Shown here in pieces: positions 27,025 to 36,230 of a DNA stretch of 64,000 nt. The notes beneath the pieces are model-generated. The model searched no databases. It was not told the DNA's origin and saw only the letters and a list, made by a program, of their open reading frames with translations. The first letter of the stretch is position 1, and each line of letters starts with the position of its first letter. Both the position numbers and the translations under genes were made by a program. The DNA is taken from positions 1-64,000 of the forward strand of contig CAZLNZ010000012.1 of the NCBI GenBank assembly GCA_964561145.1. The letters are read 5' to 3'. Origin of the DNA: RUG14300 sp964561145. GTDB taxonomy: Bacteria; Bacillota; Clostridia; Christensenellales; CAG-1252.

Positions 27025-29724
27025 ATGCTGTATGATCTGTTAAAATACGAATACCGCACGCACGGAATTGAAATTGTCGGCTTTGAAGGCTTCCCCAAAG
27101 TCGTTATTATTCCGTCTAAAATCGAAGAAACAAGGATAATCGGTATTTCGGCACACGCCTTTGAAGGGTTACAAACGCTAGAAAAAGTGATTATCGAAAA
27201 CGGAGTCGAGTCCATCGGCGAATGTGCTTTCTCGAACTGTTCAAATCTAAAAGAAGCCATCCTTCCGGACAGTATACAGCATATCGGCAAAGATGCTTTT
27301 ACAAACACGCCGCTGTTCGATAATGCAAAGCCTTGCGGTGGAGTGATATATATTAATCGTCACCTAATTCAAGCGGTAACTCCTTTGTCACATTTCATCG
27401 TAAACGGTGTTGTATCTATTGCAGAAGAGGCATTCATTAACCATACAGAGCTTCGAGACGTAACCTTTACAAACGGATTAAAATATATCTCGCCTCGTGC
27501 CTTCTATAATTGCGGACTCACCTCGGTTAAGCTTTCCTATGGTGTAAGGAACATAGGGGCATTAGCTTTTGCAGAATGTAAAGGGCTAACCTCTGCATTT
27601 TTTCCGGAATCGGTCATGCTTATAGAAGAGGGCGTATTTTATAACACCCCTCTATATAATAATTCATCCTCTGAACTTTATGTTGGAAAACACTTAATCA
27701 AAGCTCAAGGAAGAAAATCAGTCAAATTAAGAGAGGATACAATATCCATAGCAGAGGGGGCTTTTTCGGAAAGCATTGTCGAAAAAGTCAATCTTAAAAA
27801 CATATCCTCCATCCCCGCCTGTTGTTTCTATAAATGTAAAGCTCTTAGACGAATAAAATCCCTCCCGCTTACCAATATCGGGGAAGGTGCCTTTGCCTTT
27901 TGTTCATCTCTAGAAAAACCTATGATTGCCGAAAATGCCATTCTTGGTGCAGGATATGACTATTATTCCTCAATTAATAAAGGAATACCGGAAGAAAACG
28001 TCCTTTACCTAGGCAAGCACCTTGTTTACGCAAGAGAGCTTTACGGTGAATATACGATAAAAAACGGGACACTCTTTGTGGAAAAAACGGCATTCAAGGA
28101 TAATATTAGACTCACAGCAGTACGCTTTCCCTCCTCGGTTATCAAAATCGGTGAAGGTGCTTTGCTCAACTGTCCGTTTCTAAAAAAAATCCATCTATCA
28201 AATAAGCTTAAAGTAATTCCCGACCAATTTGCAAAGGATTGCGAATTACAAGAAATCGATATCCCCGACAGCGTTATCACCATTGGAAGGGAGGCATTTT
28301 ACGGCTGTGAAAAGCTCAAGGGAGAGATTGTCTGCTCAGCAATAAAGCTTGGAGAGAGATGTTTTTATAAAACACAAATATCGGGAATACATTTTAAAAA
28401 ACCGATAAGGCTCATTGAAAAGGAAGCTTTTGCCTTTGCATCTTCCCTTAAAACAATAGATTTTTCAGTTGCAGATAAAGGCAAAATATCGGAGGGCTGT
28501 TTCAAGAGTTGTCGTTCCGTTGTCAACATGAGCCTTCCTGACGGGATAAAAATCCTTCCTCCGTCTTGTTTCGAAGGATGCATTTCACTGAAAAACATAC
28601 GCTTACCGGAAAGCCTCGAAATAATAGAAAAAAGATGCTTCTATAATTGTAAATTACTTGAAGAAATCGATCTCACAAACCGTATAATATATACCTCTTG
28701 CTTTGAAAACTGCTCGTCATTAAAAAGTGCCTCTATCAATCAAGAAAGGCTTTACCCTGCAACTTTTAAAAACTGCGTCTCCCTTGAAAAAATGACTTTC
28801 TCGGGTAATATCCGTACCATCGGAAGGGAAGCTTTTTATAATACCACATCATTAAAAGTTCTACCCCTTCCCTCGACACTCGAAACAGTAGAAGCCGCAG
28901 CCTTCAAAAAGAGCGGAATTCAAGAAGCGATTTTAAATTCATCGATTACAATCGAGGCTAATGCCTTCGAGGACTCCTCACTTATAAGAGCTTTGACAAC
29001 AACGGAAAAATCAAATAAAAAAGGAACTATCGGAAAATATGCTTTTTCAAATTGCAAGTTTTTGGAAGAAGTCTATTTACCAGATGGAACATATTGCTTG
29101 CAGAAAAATGCTTTTTCCGATTGTATAGCACTAAATTCAATCACCCTAAACGACAAGCTTTACTCTATCGGAAACGCCGCCTTTTCAGGATGTAGACAAT
29201 TAAAATGTCTCCGTTTACCCGATTCATTGTTAAGTATAGGCACAGATTTCTTTACAGGAGGTAAAATCGTAAAAAAGAACCTTTCAGCCCTATTAAAACA
29301 AGAACAAGGCTCGTTCCTAAAGCTTGGCGGAAATCTTGTAGAATACGAATATGGTTTTGTTTCAATTCCCCTTTTCGGTGAAGAATGCTTTTTGGATAAT
29401 AACTGGAGAAAAGGGAAACTGTCTGCCTATGACTCGATTTTCGCCCTAGATACACAAAATAAGGAACTGAAGATTGACTATGTGACTCAACGATTACTCT
29501 ACCCCTACAAGCTATCCAATCGAAACAAGAAAGCTTTTATCTCAGAATATCTGGATGATATAATGTTTGAATTAATTACAAAACAAAGACCGGGAGATAT
29601 TCGTAAACTCAACGAAAACAACTGTTTTTCAGTCGAATCGGTACAAGCATATATAAAATACACAACCGAAATAAAAGCAGTCTCAATAACAGCACTGCTG
29701 TTAGATATTCTAAGAGGGCTTTAA
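27025..29724 (+). CDS. BspA-type LRR_5 protein without signal peptide
   Basis: 899 residues, almost entirely LRR_5 (BspA/Treponema-type) repeats of ~23 residues. Examples: AFEGLQTLEKVIIENGV, AFSNCSNLKEAILPDSI, AFYGCEKLKGEIVCS, CFEGCISLKNIRLPESL. Unlike typical BspA proteins it has no signal peptide, membrane helix or cell-wall anchor, so it is predicted to be cytosolic. The last ~150 residues (from about FLKLGGNLVEYEYGF) are not repetitive and have an alpha/beta look. The Shine-Dalgarno is weak. It is the first gene of an operon with a VWA protein and a MoxR ATPase, 1 bp upstream of the next ATG. Substrate or partner recognition for that ATPase pair is my inference. Confidence 0.85.
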   Translation: MLYDLLKYEYRTHGIEIVGFEGFPKVVIIPSKIEETRIIGISAHAFEGLQTLEKVIIENGVESIGECAFSNCSNLKEAILPDSIQHIGKDAFTNTPLFDNAKPCGGVIYINRHLIQAVTPLSHFIVNGVVSIAEEAFINHTELRDVTFTNGLKYISPRAFYNCGLTSVKLSYGVRNIGALAFAECKGLTSAFFPESVMLIEEGVFYNTPLYNNSSSELYVGKHLIKAQGRKSVKLREDTISIAEGAFSESIVEKVNLKNISSIPACCFYKCKALRRIKSLPLTNIGEGAFAFCSSLEKPMIAENAILGAGYDYYSSINKGIPEENVLYLGKHLVYARELYGEYTIKNGTLFVEKTAFKDNIRLTAVRFPSSVIKIGEGALLNCPFLKKIHLSNKLKVIPDQFAKDCELQEIDIPDSVITIGREAFYGCEKLKGEIVCSAIKLGERCFYKTQISGIHFKKPIRLIEKEAFAFASSLKTIDFSVADKGKISEGCFKSCRSVVNMSLPDGIKILPPSCFEGCISLKNIRLPESLEIIEKRCFYNCKLLEEIDLTNRIIYTSCFENCSSLKSASINQERLYPATFKNCVSLEKMTFSGNIRTIGREAFYNTTSLKVLPLPSTLETVEAAAFKKSGIQEAILNSSITIEANAFEDSSLIRALTTTEKSNKKGTIGKYAFSNCKFLEEVYLPDGTYCLQKNAFSDCIALNSITLNDKLYSIGNAAFSGCRQLKCLRLPDSLLSIGTDFFTGGKIVKKNLSALLKQEQGSFLKLGGNLVEYEYGFVSIPLFGEECFLDNNWRKGKLSAYDSIFALDTQNKELKIDYVTQRLLYPYKLSNRNKKAFISEYLDDIMFELITKQRPGDIRKLNENNCFSVESVQAYIKYTTEIKAVSITALLLDILRGL

Positions 29725-29725
29725 T

Positions 29726-31213
29726 ATGGTCGATAAAAAGCAAGCTGCACTAAATTCAATAGGCTTCAAGCTCCTCTCTTATGCAAAAAACGAGTTATGC
29801 GTAAATGCCCGTTATCTTGCCGGTGCCGCAGGGTATAATGAGGAAATACCTCAATCGGCACTAGATACCTTCATTCCGGTACAAAACATAAGTTCAAACG
29901 GCTCAATTCTTCTCTTCAATCCCCAATCGTTGTTAAGATTGTTCGAAAATACGCCCAATCTCCTTGTACGAACATATACACACACCCTTTTCCATTGTAT
30001 ATATCGCCATTACTCTAAAAGCTATCGCATCGAGAACAGACTAGCCTGGGACGTTTCGGCGGATATTGCGGCAGAGTACCTTATAGATGAAATGGATTTT
30101 GACTGTACAAAACGTGACGGATTAGAAAAACGACAAGCAATCTACAATACATTGAATGCCAACATTTCTTTTATTGTCGCAGAAAGGGTATACAATGAAT
30201 TAAAGGATAGATCCGATTCGGAACTACATACTCTTAAGAAAATATTTCTTCTCGATGACCACATATTATGGGGGCAGGCAACTCCCTCCTCCATGAAAGA
30301 GGGCTCAAAAGAACAAGAGGAACCTGACAAAAAAGAGGATAGCGGTGCATTAGTACCGACAGCGGAAAAAGGTTCGACTGACGTAAAAGAGCAAGATTTG
30401 TCCAATGGAGAATTCGACTACAAACAAGGAATCGGGTCCCTTGCAGTAAAAGGCTCGGACAGAGAAAGTATTAGGAACAGCTCAGAGGATTGGAGACGTA
30501 TTGCGGAAAGAATCAAATTGGACATTGAAAGCTTCTCCGCCTCCTATGGAGTAAACACGGGACATCTTGTTAAAACAATTAACGTCGAACTTAGAACCCG
30601 TTACGACTATAGAAACTTCCTTAAACGATTTATGACACTAAAGGAAGTACTTAGAGAGGATCCCACCGAATTTGACTATATTTACTACAATCTCGGACTT
30701 ACAATGTATGGTAATCTCCCATTTTGGGATAATCTGGAATATGTTGTCGATTACAGTCTAGAACAATTCGTCATAGCAATAGACACGTCCGGCTCAGTAT
30801 ATAAAGACTTGGTGGTCCGATTTCTAGAGGAATGCTACTCCGTTGTAGAACAAGCACAAACCAAAAGAAGAAGAATTGTCCTGCATATTATTCAATGCGA
30901 CTCGAAAATCAAAGAGGACGAAGTTATTACGGGTTACGATGATTTTATAAGATATATAAAACGATTCACCTTAAAAGGCGGAGGCGGTACGGATTTCCGC
31001 CCCGTATTCGACAGAGTAACCGAGCTTATCGATACAGGAAAACTTGAAAATCTTAAAGGCTTAATCTACTTTACAGACGGTAAGGGAAGATATCCCGACA
31101 AACCACCGGATTACGATGCAGCATTTATTTTCTATGGTAAAAAAAGTAAAAGAAACGATTATAATTGTCCTAGCTGGGCAATCAAATTAGTGGTAGACGA
31201 GGAGGATATCTAG
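29726..31213 (+). CDS. VWA / DUF2201-like protein (degenerate metallopeptidase + VWA)
   Basis: 495 residues. The C-terminal VWA-like domain has an intact metal-ion site: DTSGS (~residue 352), GGGGTDFRP and FTDGKG. The N-terminal ~150 residues resemble the putative metallopeptidase half of DUF2201 proteins, but where HExxH is expected the sequence is HTLFHCIYRH, so the catalytic Glu is a Thr and peptidase activity is doubtful. A ~70-residue charged linker (SMKEGSKEQEEPDKKEDSG) joins the halves. The start has AGAGG at good spacing inside the end of the LRR gene. DUF2201/VWA proteins are usual partners of MoxR ATPases, and one follows 21 bp downstream. Confidence 0.8.
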   Translation: MVDKKQAALNSIGFKLLSYAKNELCVNARYLAGAAGYNEEIPQSALDTFIPVQNISSNGSILLFNPQSLLRLFENTPNLLVRTYTHTLFHCIYRHYSKSYRIENRLAWDVSADIAAEYLIDEMDFDCTKRDGLEKRQAIYNTLNANISFIVAERVYNELKDRSDSELHTLKKIFLLDDHILWGQATPSSMKEGSKEQEEPDKKEDSGALVPTAEKGSTDVKEQDLSNGEFDYKQGIGSLAVKGSDRESIRNSSEDWRRIAERIKLDIESFSASYGVNTGHLVKTINVELRTRYDYRNFLKRFMTLKEVLREDPTEFDYIYYNLGLTMYGNLPFWDNLEYVVDYSLEQFVIAIDTSGSVYKDLVVRFLEECYSVVEQAQTKRRRIVLHIIQCDSKIKEDEVITGYDDFIRYIKRFTLKGGGGTDFRPVFDRVTELIDTGKLENLKGLIYFTDGKGRYPDKPPDYDAAFIFYGKKSKRNDYNCPSWAIKLVVDEEDI

Positions 31214-31234
31214 ACCTCGCAACAGTTAAAAATT

Positions 31235-32683
31235 ATGAATATCGAAGAAGCTAAAAATGAGATTAGAAATGCACTTAAAATCTACTTGCTTAAAAACGAA
31301 TACGGAGAATATGAAGTATCTCCGTCGAAGCAACGCCCCATTATGCTGCTTGGTGCACCCGGAATAGGCAAAACCTCTATCATGGAGCAGCTTGCACTAG
31401 AACTTGACTTGGGACTTGTGAGTTATACCATAACCCATCATACAAGACAATCGGCAATAGGACTCCCCTATATAGCAAAGAGGATTTATGACGGAAAGGA
31501 ACAAATGGTCACGGAATATACCATGAGTGAAATTATCACCACCGTTTATGACGCTATCGAAAATCAAGAAAAAAAAGAAGGCATCCTTTTTATCGATGAA
31601 ATAAATTGCGTTTCCGAAACACTGGCTCCGGCAATGCTCGATCTACTTCAAAACAAGAAATTCGGCCCCCACAAAATACCTGCCGGTTGGGTTTTGGTCG
31701 CTGCCGGTAATCCCCCCGTATACAACCGTTCGGCGAGAGAATTTGACGTTGTAACCCTTGATAGGCTCAAGGTCTTAAATGTAGAACCGGACTTCGATAT
31801 ATGGCTCAAATACGCCTATAAAAACCTCGTACATCCCGCTGTTACTTATTACCTTTCCTTGAAAAAACAGAATTTGTTCAAATCGGAAAAAATAGTCGGC
31901 GGCTACAGCTACATAACACCGAGAGGATGGGACGACCTATCAACCGCAATGCTGAAATATGAAAAGCTTTCTCTTGAAATTACATTACCCCTGATAGAAC
32001 AATACATCGCAGATAAGAAAATCGCTTCGGAGTTTTTCAACTATCTTATTCTCTTTACCAAATACCGTGCCGATTATAACGTTAACGACGTTATGGAAGG
32101 AAAAGCAAATGACCTAGCAAATAGACTGTCGGACAGCAAGTTCGATGAAAGGCTTGGTGTGGTATCGGTTTTTTCCAATGCGGTAAACTCACTATCTGAA
32201 AATTTCAGCATATTAGAACAAACTACGGAGGCACTTAAAAATGCCCATCTCAAACAAAAGAAAGAGGGATTATCCGATTTTGAGGTAAGAGATATTCTCT
32301 TTTCCGAGACCAATCAAGCAATAAGCGAAGGTGATATTAACAATGCACGTCTAAAAGATTCATTAAGAAAAAGGATCAAGGATTGGATCGGCTCGGGAAA
32401 AAGACTTAAAGATTTTGTTCAATCACTAGAGCAAGAACAAAAGACTCACCAAGTTAAGCTTCGCAAAAGCATCGAAAATCTGTTTTCTTTTCTAGATAGA
32501 TGTTTCGGAAAGGGTCAAGAAATGGTTTCCTTCGTATTAAACCTACTTGCCAGCCCCTATTTTGTACATTTTATTTCCTATTACCCATGTCCGATCTTCT
32601 TTGACTATAATGAGCTTTTGCTAATAGACAAACAAAATAAGATACTTCTTGAAGAAATCGCAAAATATAGGAATATGAAATAA
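31235..32683 (+). CDS. MoxR-family AAA+ ATPase
   Basis: 482 residues. Walker A GAPGIGKTSIMEQLA, Walker B GILFIDEINCVSETLAPAML, sensor-1 region VLVAAGNPP, and an arginine-finger-like segment (SAREFDVVTLDRLKVL). The AAA+ core covers roughly residues 10-230; the rest is helical and Lys/Glu rich. MoxR ATPases work with VWA proteins as chaperone-like remodelling machines for cofactor insertion or complex assembly. The substrate here is unknown. Last gene of the operon that starts at 27025. Confidence 0.88.
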   Translation: MNIEEAKNEIRNALKIYLLKNEYGEYEVSPSKQRPIMLLGAPGIGKTSIMEQLALELDLGLVSYTITHHTRQSAIGLPYIAKRIYDGKEQMVTEYTMSEIITTVYDAIENQEKKEGILFIDEINCVSETLAPAMLDLLQNKKFGPHKIPAGWVLVAAGNPPVYNRSAREFDVVTLDRLKVLNVEPDFDIWLKYAYKNLVHPAVTYYLSLKKQNLFKSEKIVGGYSYITPRGWDDLSTAMLKYEKLSLEITLPLIEQYIADKKIASEFFNYLILFTKYRADYNVNDVMEGKANDLANRLSDSKFDERLGVVSVFSNAVNSLSENFSILEQTTEALKNAHLKQKKEGLSDFEVRDILFSETNQAISEGDINNARLKDSLRKRIKDWIGSGKRLKDFVQSLEQEQKTHQVKLRKSIENLFSFLDRCFGKGQEMVSFVLNLLASPYFVHFISYYPCPIFFDYNELLLIDKQNKILLEEIAKYRNMK

Positions 32684-32703
32684 AAAAATCCGCATAAAGC
32701 GGA
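32682..32703 (-). terminator. Terminator at a convergent junction
   Basis: TCCGC - 5-nt loop - GCGGA followed by seven T on the minus strand. It serves the 32724-33362 gene and may also end the plus-strand MoxR operon, whose stop codon it overlaps. Confidence 0.65.
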
Positions 32704-32723
32704 CCTTTGATTGAAGATACGGC

Positions 32724-33362
32724 TTATAGTAAGCTTTTAGGATGTTTTAACTCATACATCGGTGAATTATTGACAAGATATTCCCCGATATTTTCTTCGA
32801 CAGAATAAGTCAAAGAAAATATCCTACCGTCAACGACCCAAAGGTTAGAGAAATCGGGAGATCCGTTAACCTCTGAACATACAAGAAAATCTCCTTTTCC
32901 ATGATCGGAGGCGGATTGTTTTGAATTAATATGTGAAATTATACGATAACCTCTGCCCGTTGAATCGAAATACTTTGCCTCCTCGATATCTGCTGTCGGC
33001 AAATCGTATAGTCCGGCATCCGAATACTCTTCTTTTGACAGAAAATACGCATAATAAACAACATCGCTAGCCTTTGTGATAACGTATGTCCAATCGAAAT
33101 ATTCTTTTTTCAATAAAGTATCCAAAGAAGCGGAATCGGGCATTTGATATGTTTTTAGCGCCTTCTTCTCTTTTATAGTCCACTGCTCGCCAAGAAAGCC
33201 GCTGACGACAAGTTCTCCCCTTTTCACAGCAAAGCTTGAGCATTCGAGAATATTATTTATGACAATGCCCTCTTTTGGTCGACAAACATATACACCATAG
33301 CTCTTCTTGTGACACTTATACCATTTTCCTTGAGGGATTCCGTTTTCATTAACGATTTTCAT
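32724..33362 (-). CDS. Hypothetical protein, unknown family
   Basis: 212 residues with an excellent GGAGGAGG ribosome binding site. No signal peptide, membrane helix or recognised motif. It is rich in aromatic residues and looks beta-rich (KWYKCHKKSYGVYVC near the N-terminus; FSNLWVVDGRIFSLTYS near the end). Two cysteines near the N-terminus are spaced C-x9-C. It lies 27 bp downstream of the transglutaminase-like gene and is probably co-transcribed with it. Function unknown. Confidence 0.6.
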   Translation of the reverse strand: MKIVNENGIPQGKWYKCHKKSYGVYVCRPKEGIVINNILECSSFAVKRGELVVSGFLGEQWTIKEKKALKTYQMPDSASLDTLLKKEYFDWTYVITKASDVVYYAYFLSKEEYSDAGLYDLPTADIEEAKYFDSTGRGYRIISHINSKQSASDHGKGDFLVCSEVNGSPDFSNLWVVDGRIFSLTYSVEENIGEYLVNNSPMYELKHPKSLL

Positions 33363-33389
33363 AAGTTATTCTCTCCTCCTCCGATCCGA

Positions 33390-34379
33390 CTAGGTATTAA
33401 CCCTCAATACCCTTTTCTCTTCATCATAGCTTAAGGATTTTATATATACTCGATTTTTCATACAGGTCTCTTTGAACCAATTACCACAATTGTCAAACAC
33501 TTCTTTTACCGATGGTCCCCATTCCAATCTTGCAAAAAAGTACTTCTTTCCGTCTTTTTCAAGGGGAGGCAAAAATCGTATATCTTCCGGTCTTTTCATA
33601 CTTAAGCCTTTCTTTGTAAAAAATTCTTGAGACGAATCGATACACTTTGGATAATTCCAGCCGCCGAAGTGAGTTTTTGAAACCTGTGCATCTGACATCA
33701 AAAAGAACAGGGGACAATCAACGGGAGCTCCGAAGTCCTTTGTTCCGTTATTGTATGTCGGATCAACATGGTAATACTTTCCTCTAAAACGGACAATGTT
33801 CCAAGAATGGTTTTCACGCCCATGCTCCGCACTTGCCTGACCCACCGCTATAAAGGAGGTAATTCCGACAGCATCGGCTAACAATTTAAACGCTTGAGCA
33901 ATACCCTCACAACGTGCTTTGCCTTTAATCAAGGCTCCGACCGAGCTTCCGCCCTCAACATCCAATTCAGCGGAATATACAACATGCTCGGACAGATATC
34001 TGTTTATGGCAAGTATGATTTCATACTCCGAATGATACCCCGATACGCTTTTAACAAAATCGGAACAAATTTTATTCAGTGTTGTTCGATATTGCAATAT
34101 TTGCCTACGATTATAAACAAAATGATAGGTTATGTTGCAGTTTCCGAAAATATCTGAAGAGTATTGTATTTGAGGAGATTCATAAAAAATATCGGGACGA
34201 GAAACAGCCACGGCATTAGCAATTTTCGACAATGAATCATTAATATTGGATAATCTTACACCTCTAAGAGAAATGCTCTGCTTCAATTCAAGCAATTCTT
34301 GCACTATTATATCATATGCTTTTTTCTCTTCCGAGGAAAGCTGCGTAACATAAAAATCGTCCGGTCTGGTATATAACAT
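33390..34379 (-). CDS. Transglutaminase-like cysteine protease/transferase domain protein
   Basis: 329 residues, no signal peptide. The transglutaminase-like core lies at ~residues 120-230, with Cys in GKARCEGIAQAFKLLADAVG, His in ENHSWNIV and Asp in YYHVDPTYN, so the Cys-His-Asp triad is complete. The N-terminal ~110 residues are helical (SSEEKKAYDIIVQELLEL). Such domains in bacteria act as proteases or amidases or cross-linking enzymes; without a leader this one should act in the cytosol. GAGGA precedes the start. Confidence 0.82.
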   Translation of the reverse strand: MLYTRPDDFYVTQLSSEEKKAYDIIVQELLELKQSISLRGVRLSNINDSLSKIANAVAVSRPDIFYESPQIQYSSDIFGNCNITYHFVYNRRQILQYRTTLNKICSDFVKSVSGYHSEYEIILAINRYLSEHVVYSAELDVEGGSSVGALIKGKARCEGIAQAFKLLADAVGITSFIAVGQASAEHGRENHSWNIVRFRGKYYHVDPTYNNGTKDFGAPVDCPLFFLMSDAQVSKTHFGGWNYPKCIDSSQEFFTKKGLSMKRPEDIRFLPPLEKDGKKYFFARLEWGPSVKEVFDNCGNWFKETCMKNRVYIKSLSYDEEKRVLRVNT

Positions 34380-34414
34380 ATCTTCCTCTACTCTTCAAAT
34401 ACGACCATATATGG

Positions 34415-34444
34415 TTATGGCGTAGCAAAACTGCTACGCCATAA
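34415..34444 (-). terminator. Strong 13-bp hairpin after the hydrogenase operon
   Basis: Perfect stem TTATGGCGTAGCA / TGCTACGCCATAA with a 4-nt loop, 24 bp after the hydA stop. There is no T-run on the minus strand, so it may be a 3' stabiliser or a Rho-assisted end rather than a classical intrinsic terminator. Confidence 0.6.
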
Positions 34445-34467
34445 TTAAACTATATTATTGTGTAATA

Positions 34468-36216
34468 TTAAAACTTCTTTCTTGCAACATAGGAGGTGTG
34501 AAGAATCTCATGTGCCTTATGGCTGTTAGGTTCTCCAAGATATTCATCGTAAATCGCCTTAATAGCAGGATTTTGATGTGACTTTCTAACAGGCATTTCT
34601 TTATCCATCTTATAAATGGTAGCACCTCTGACACCCTTTACATCCTCGTTATTGAGGGAGTAAGCACCCTTGATAGGTTGACCGCCACCGTTTACACAAC
34701 CACCGGGACATGTCATAACCTCTATAAATTGATAGGGACTTGTTCCGTTCTTAATTTGCTCTAAAAGCTCTCTTGCATTTGCTAAACCGGAAGCAACGGC
34801 AACCTTGACATCAAGACCTGCTACATTATAGCTAGCCTCTTTGATATCTTGAGTTCCACGAACTGCCTCAAAGTTTACGGGAGAGGCTTCATCCTTTGTG
34901 AGAACTTCAACAACGGTACGTAAAGCAGCCTCCATAACACCGCCGCTTGCACCAAAGATCAAGCCGGCACCCGTGGAGATTCCGAGAGGTGCGTCGAATT
35001 GCTCGTCGGGAAGGTCATTAAACATAATACCTGCTCTCTTGATCATACGAGCCAATTCACGTGTGGTCAATACAGCATCGATATCGGGATAACCACTTGC
35101 ATTTTGTGCACCACGAGTCTTTTCAAACTTCTTTGCGGTACAAGGCATAATTGATACTACATATACGTCCTTAGGATCTAAGCCCATCTTCTCTGCATAG
35201 TAGGTCTTGCAGCAAGCCCCAAACATTTGTTGCGGTGATTTACAAGTAGAAAGATGAGGAATCAATTCGGGATAATAATGCTCTACAAACTTGATCCAAC
35301 CGGGAGAACAGCTGGTGATCATAGGTAATACACCGCCATTGTTGACACGAGATAAGAACTCCGTGCCCTCTTCCATGATTGTGAGGTCTGCGGCAAAATC
35401 AACGTCAAATACATTGTTGAAGCCGATTCTTCTTAAAGCTGCCACCATCTTGCCCTCAACGTTAGCACCCGTAGGAGCACCGAACTCCTCACCCAAGCCG
35501 ACTCTTACAGAGGGAGCCGTTCCGACGATAACGGTCTTTGTAGGATCCGCGATGGCATTGAGAACGTTTTCGATTTCGTCCTTTTCATGTAATGCACCCG
35601 TAGGGCAGTGTACGACACATTGTCCGCAGCCTACGCAAGAAACAGCTGCTAACTCATGATCGAAGGGCGGAGCGATATGTGTATCGAAGCCTCTTCCGTT
35701 TGCACCGATAATACCGATACTTTGAGCGGCACAAGCTGCTACACAACGACGACAAAGAATACACTTGTCATTATCTCTTACGATACAGGGAGAGCTGTCA
35801 TCGATTTCATAGTGTGAACGCTCGCCTTCGAATCTGTGTGCATCACAACCATACTCGTAAGACAAGGTTTGAAGTTCGCAGTTTCCGTTACGAACACAGC
35901 TCAAACAATCTTGCTTGTGATCGGATAAAATAAGCTCGAGGGTTGTTTTACGGCTCTCATAAACGAGCTTGCTGTTTGTTATTACTTCCATGCCCTCGTT
36001 AACAGGATATACGCAAGCTGCAACAAGAGATCTGGCACCCTTAACCTCAACAACGCAAATACGGCAAGCACCGATTGCATTAACCTTCTTAAGATAGCAA
36101 AGAGTAGGAATTTTGATACCGATGCTCTTTGCAGCCTCTAAAATAGTAGTACCCGCAGGAACGCTTACGGGCATTCCGTTTATTTTCAAATTAACCATTT
36201 TGATTTCTTCTGCCAT
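34468..36216 (-). CDS. hydA: [FeFe] hydrogenase catalytic subunit HydA (NAD(P)-linked type)
   Basis: 582 residues with GGAGG before the ATG. Domain order: N-terminal [2Fe-2S] plant-type ferredoxin (IPTLCYLKKVNAIGACRIC), His-ligated [4Fe-4S] (HKQDCLSCVRNGNCEL), two [4Fe-4S] ferredoxin clusters (CILCRRCVAAC, CVGCGQCVVHC), then the H-cluster domain with L1 TSCSPGWIKF, L2 MPCTAKKFE and L3 EVMTCPGGCVNGGGQP. All H-cluster cysteines are present; L3 has Thr where Ala is common. It reversibly makes H2. With HydB directly upstream it fits a bifurcating or NAD(P)H-dependent hydrogenase (group A3/A4 style). Confidence 0.96.
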   Translation of the reverse strand: MAEEIKMVNLKINGMPVSVPAGTTILEAAKSIGIKIPTLCYLKKVNAIGACRICVVEVKGARSLVAACVYPVNEGMEVITNSKLVYESRKTTLELILSDHKQDCLSCVRNGNCELQTLSYEYGCDAHRFEGERSHYEIDDSSPCIVRDNDKCILCRRCVAACAAQSIGIIGANGRGFDTHIAPPFDHELAAVSCVGCGQCVVHCPTGALHEKDEIENVLNAIADPTKTVIVGTAPSVRVGLGEEFGAPTGANVEGKMVAALRRIGFNNVFDVDFAADLTIMEEGTEFLSRVNNGGVLPMITSCSPGWIKFVEHYYPELIPHLSTCKSPQQMFGACCKTYYAEKMGLDPKDVYVVSIMPCTAKKFEKTRGAQNASGYPDIDAVLTTRELARMIKRAGIMFNDLPDEQFDAPLGISTGAGLIFGASGGVMEAALRTVVEVLTKDEASPVNFEAVRGTQDIKEASYNVAGLDVKVAVASGLANARELLEQIKNGTSPYQFIEVMTCPGGCVNGGGQPIKGAYSLNNEDVKGVRGATIYKMDKEMPVRKSHQNPAIKAIYDEYLGEPNSHKAHEILHTSYVARKKF

Positions 36217-36230
36217 AATAAGCCTCCTGA

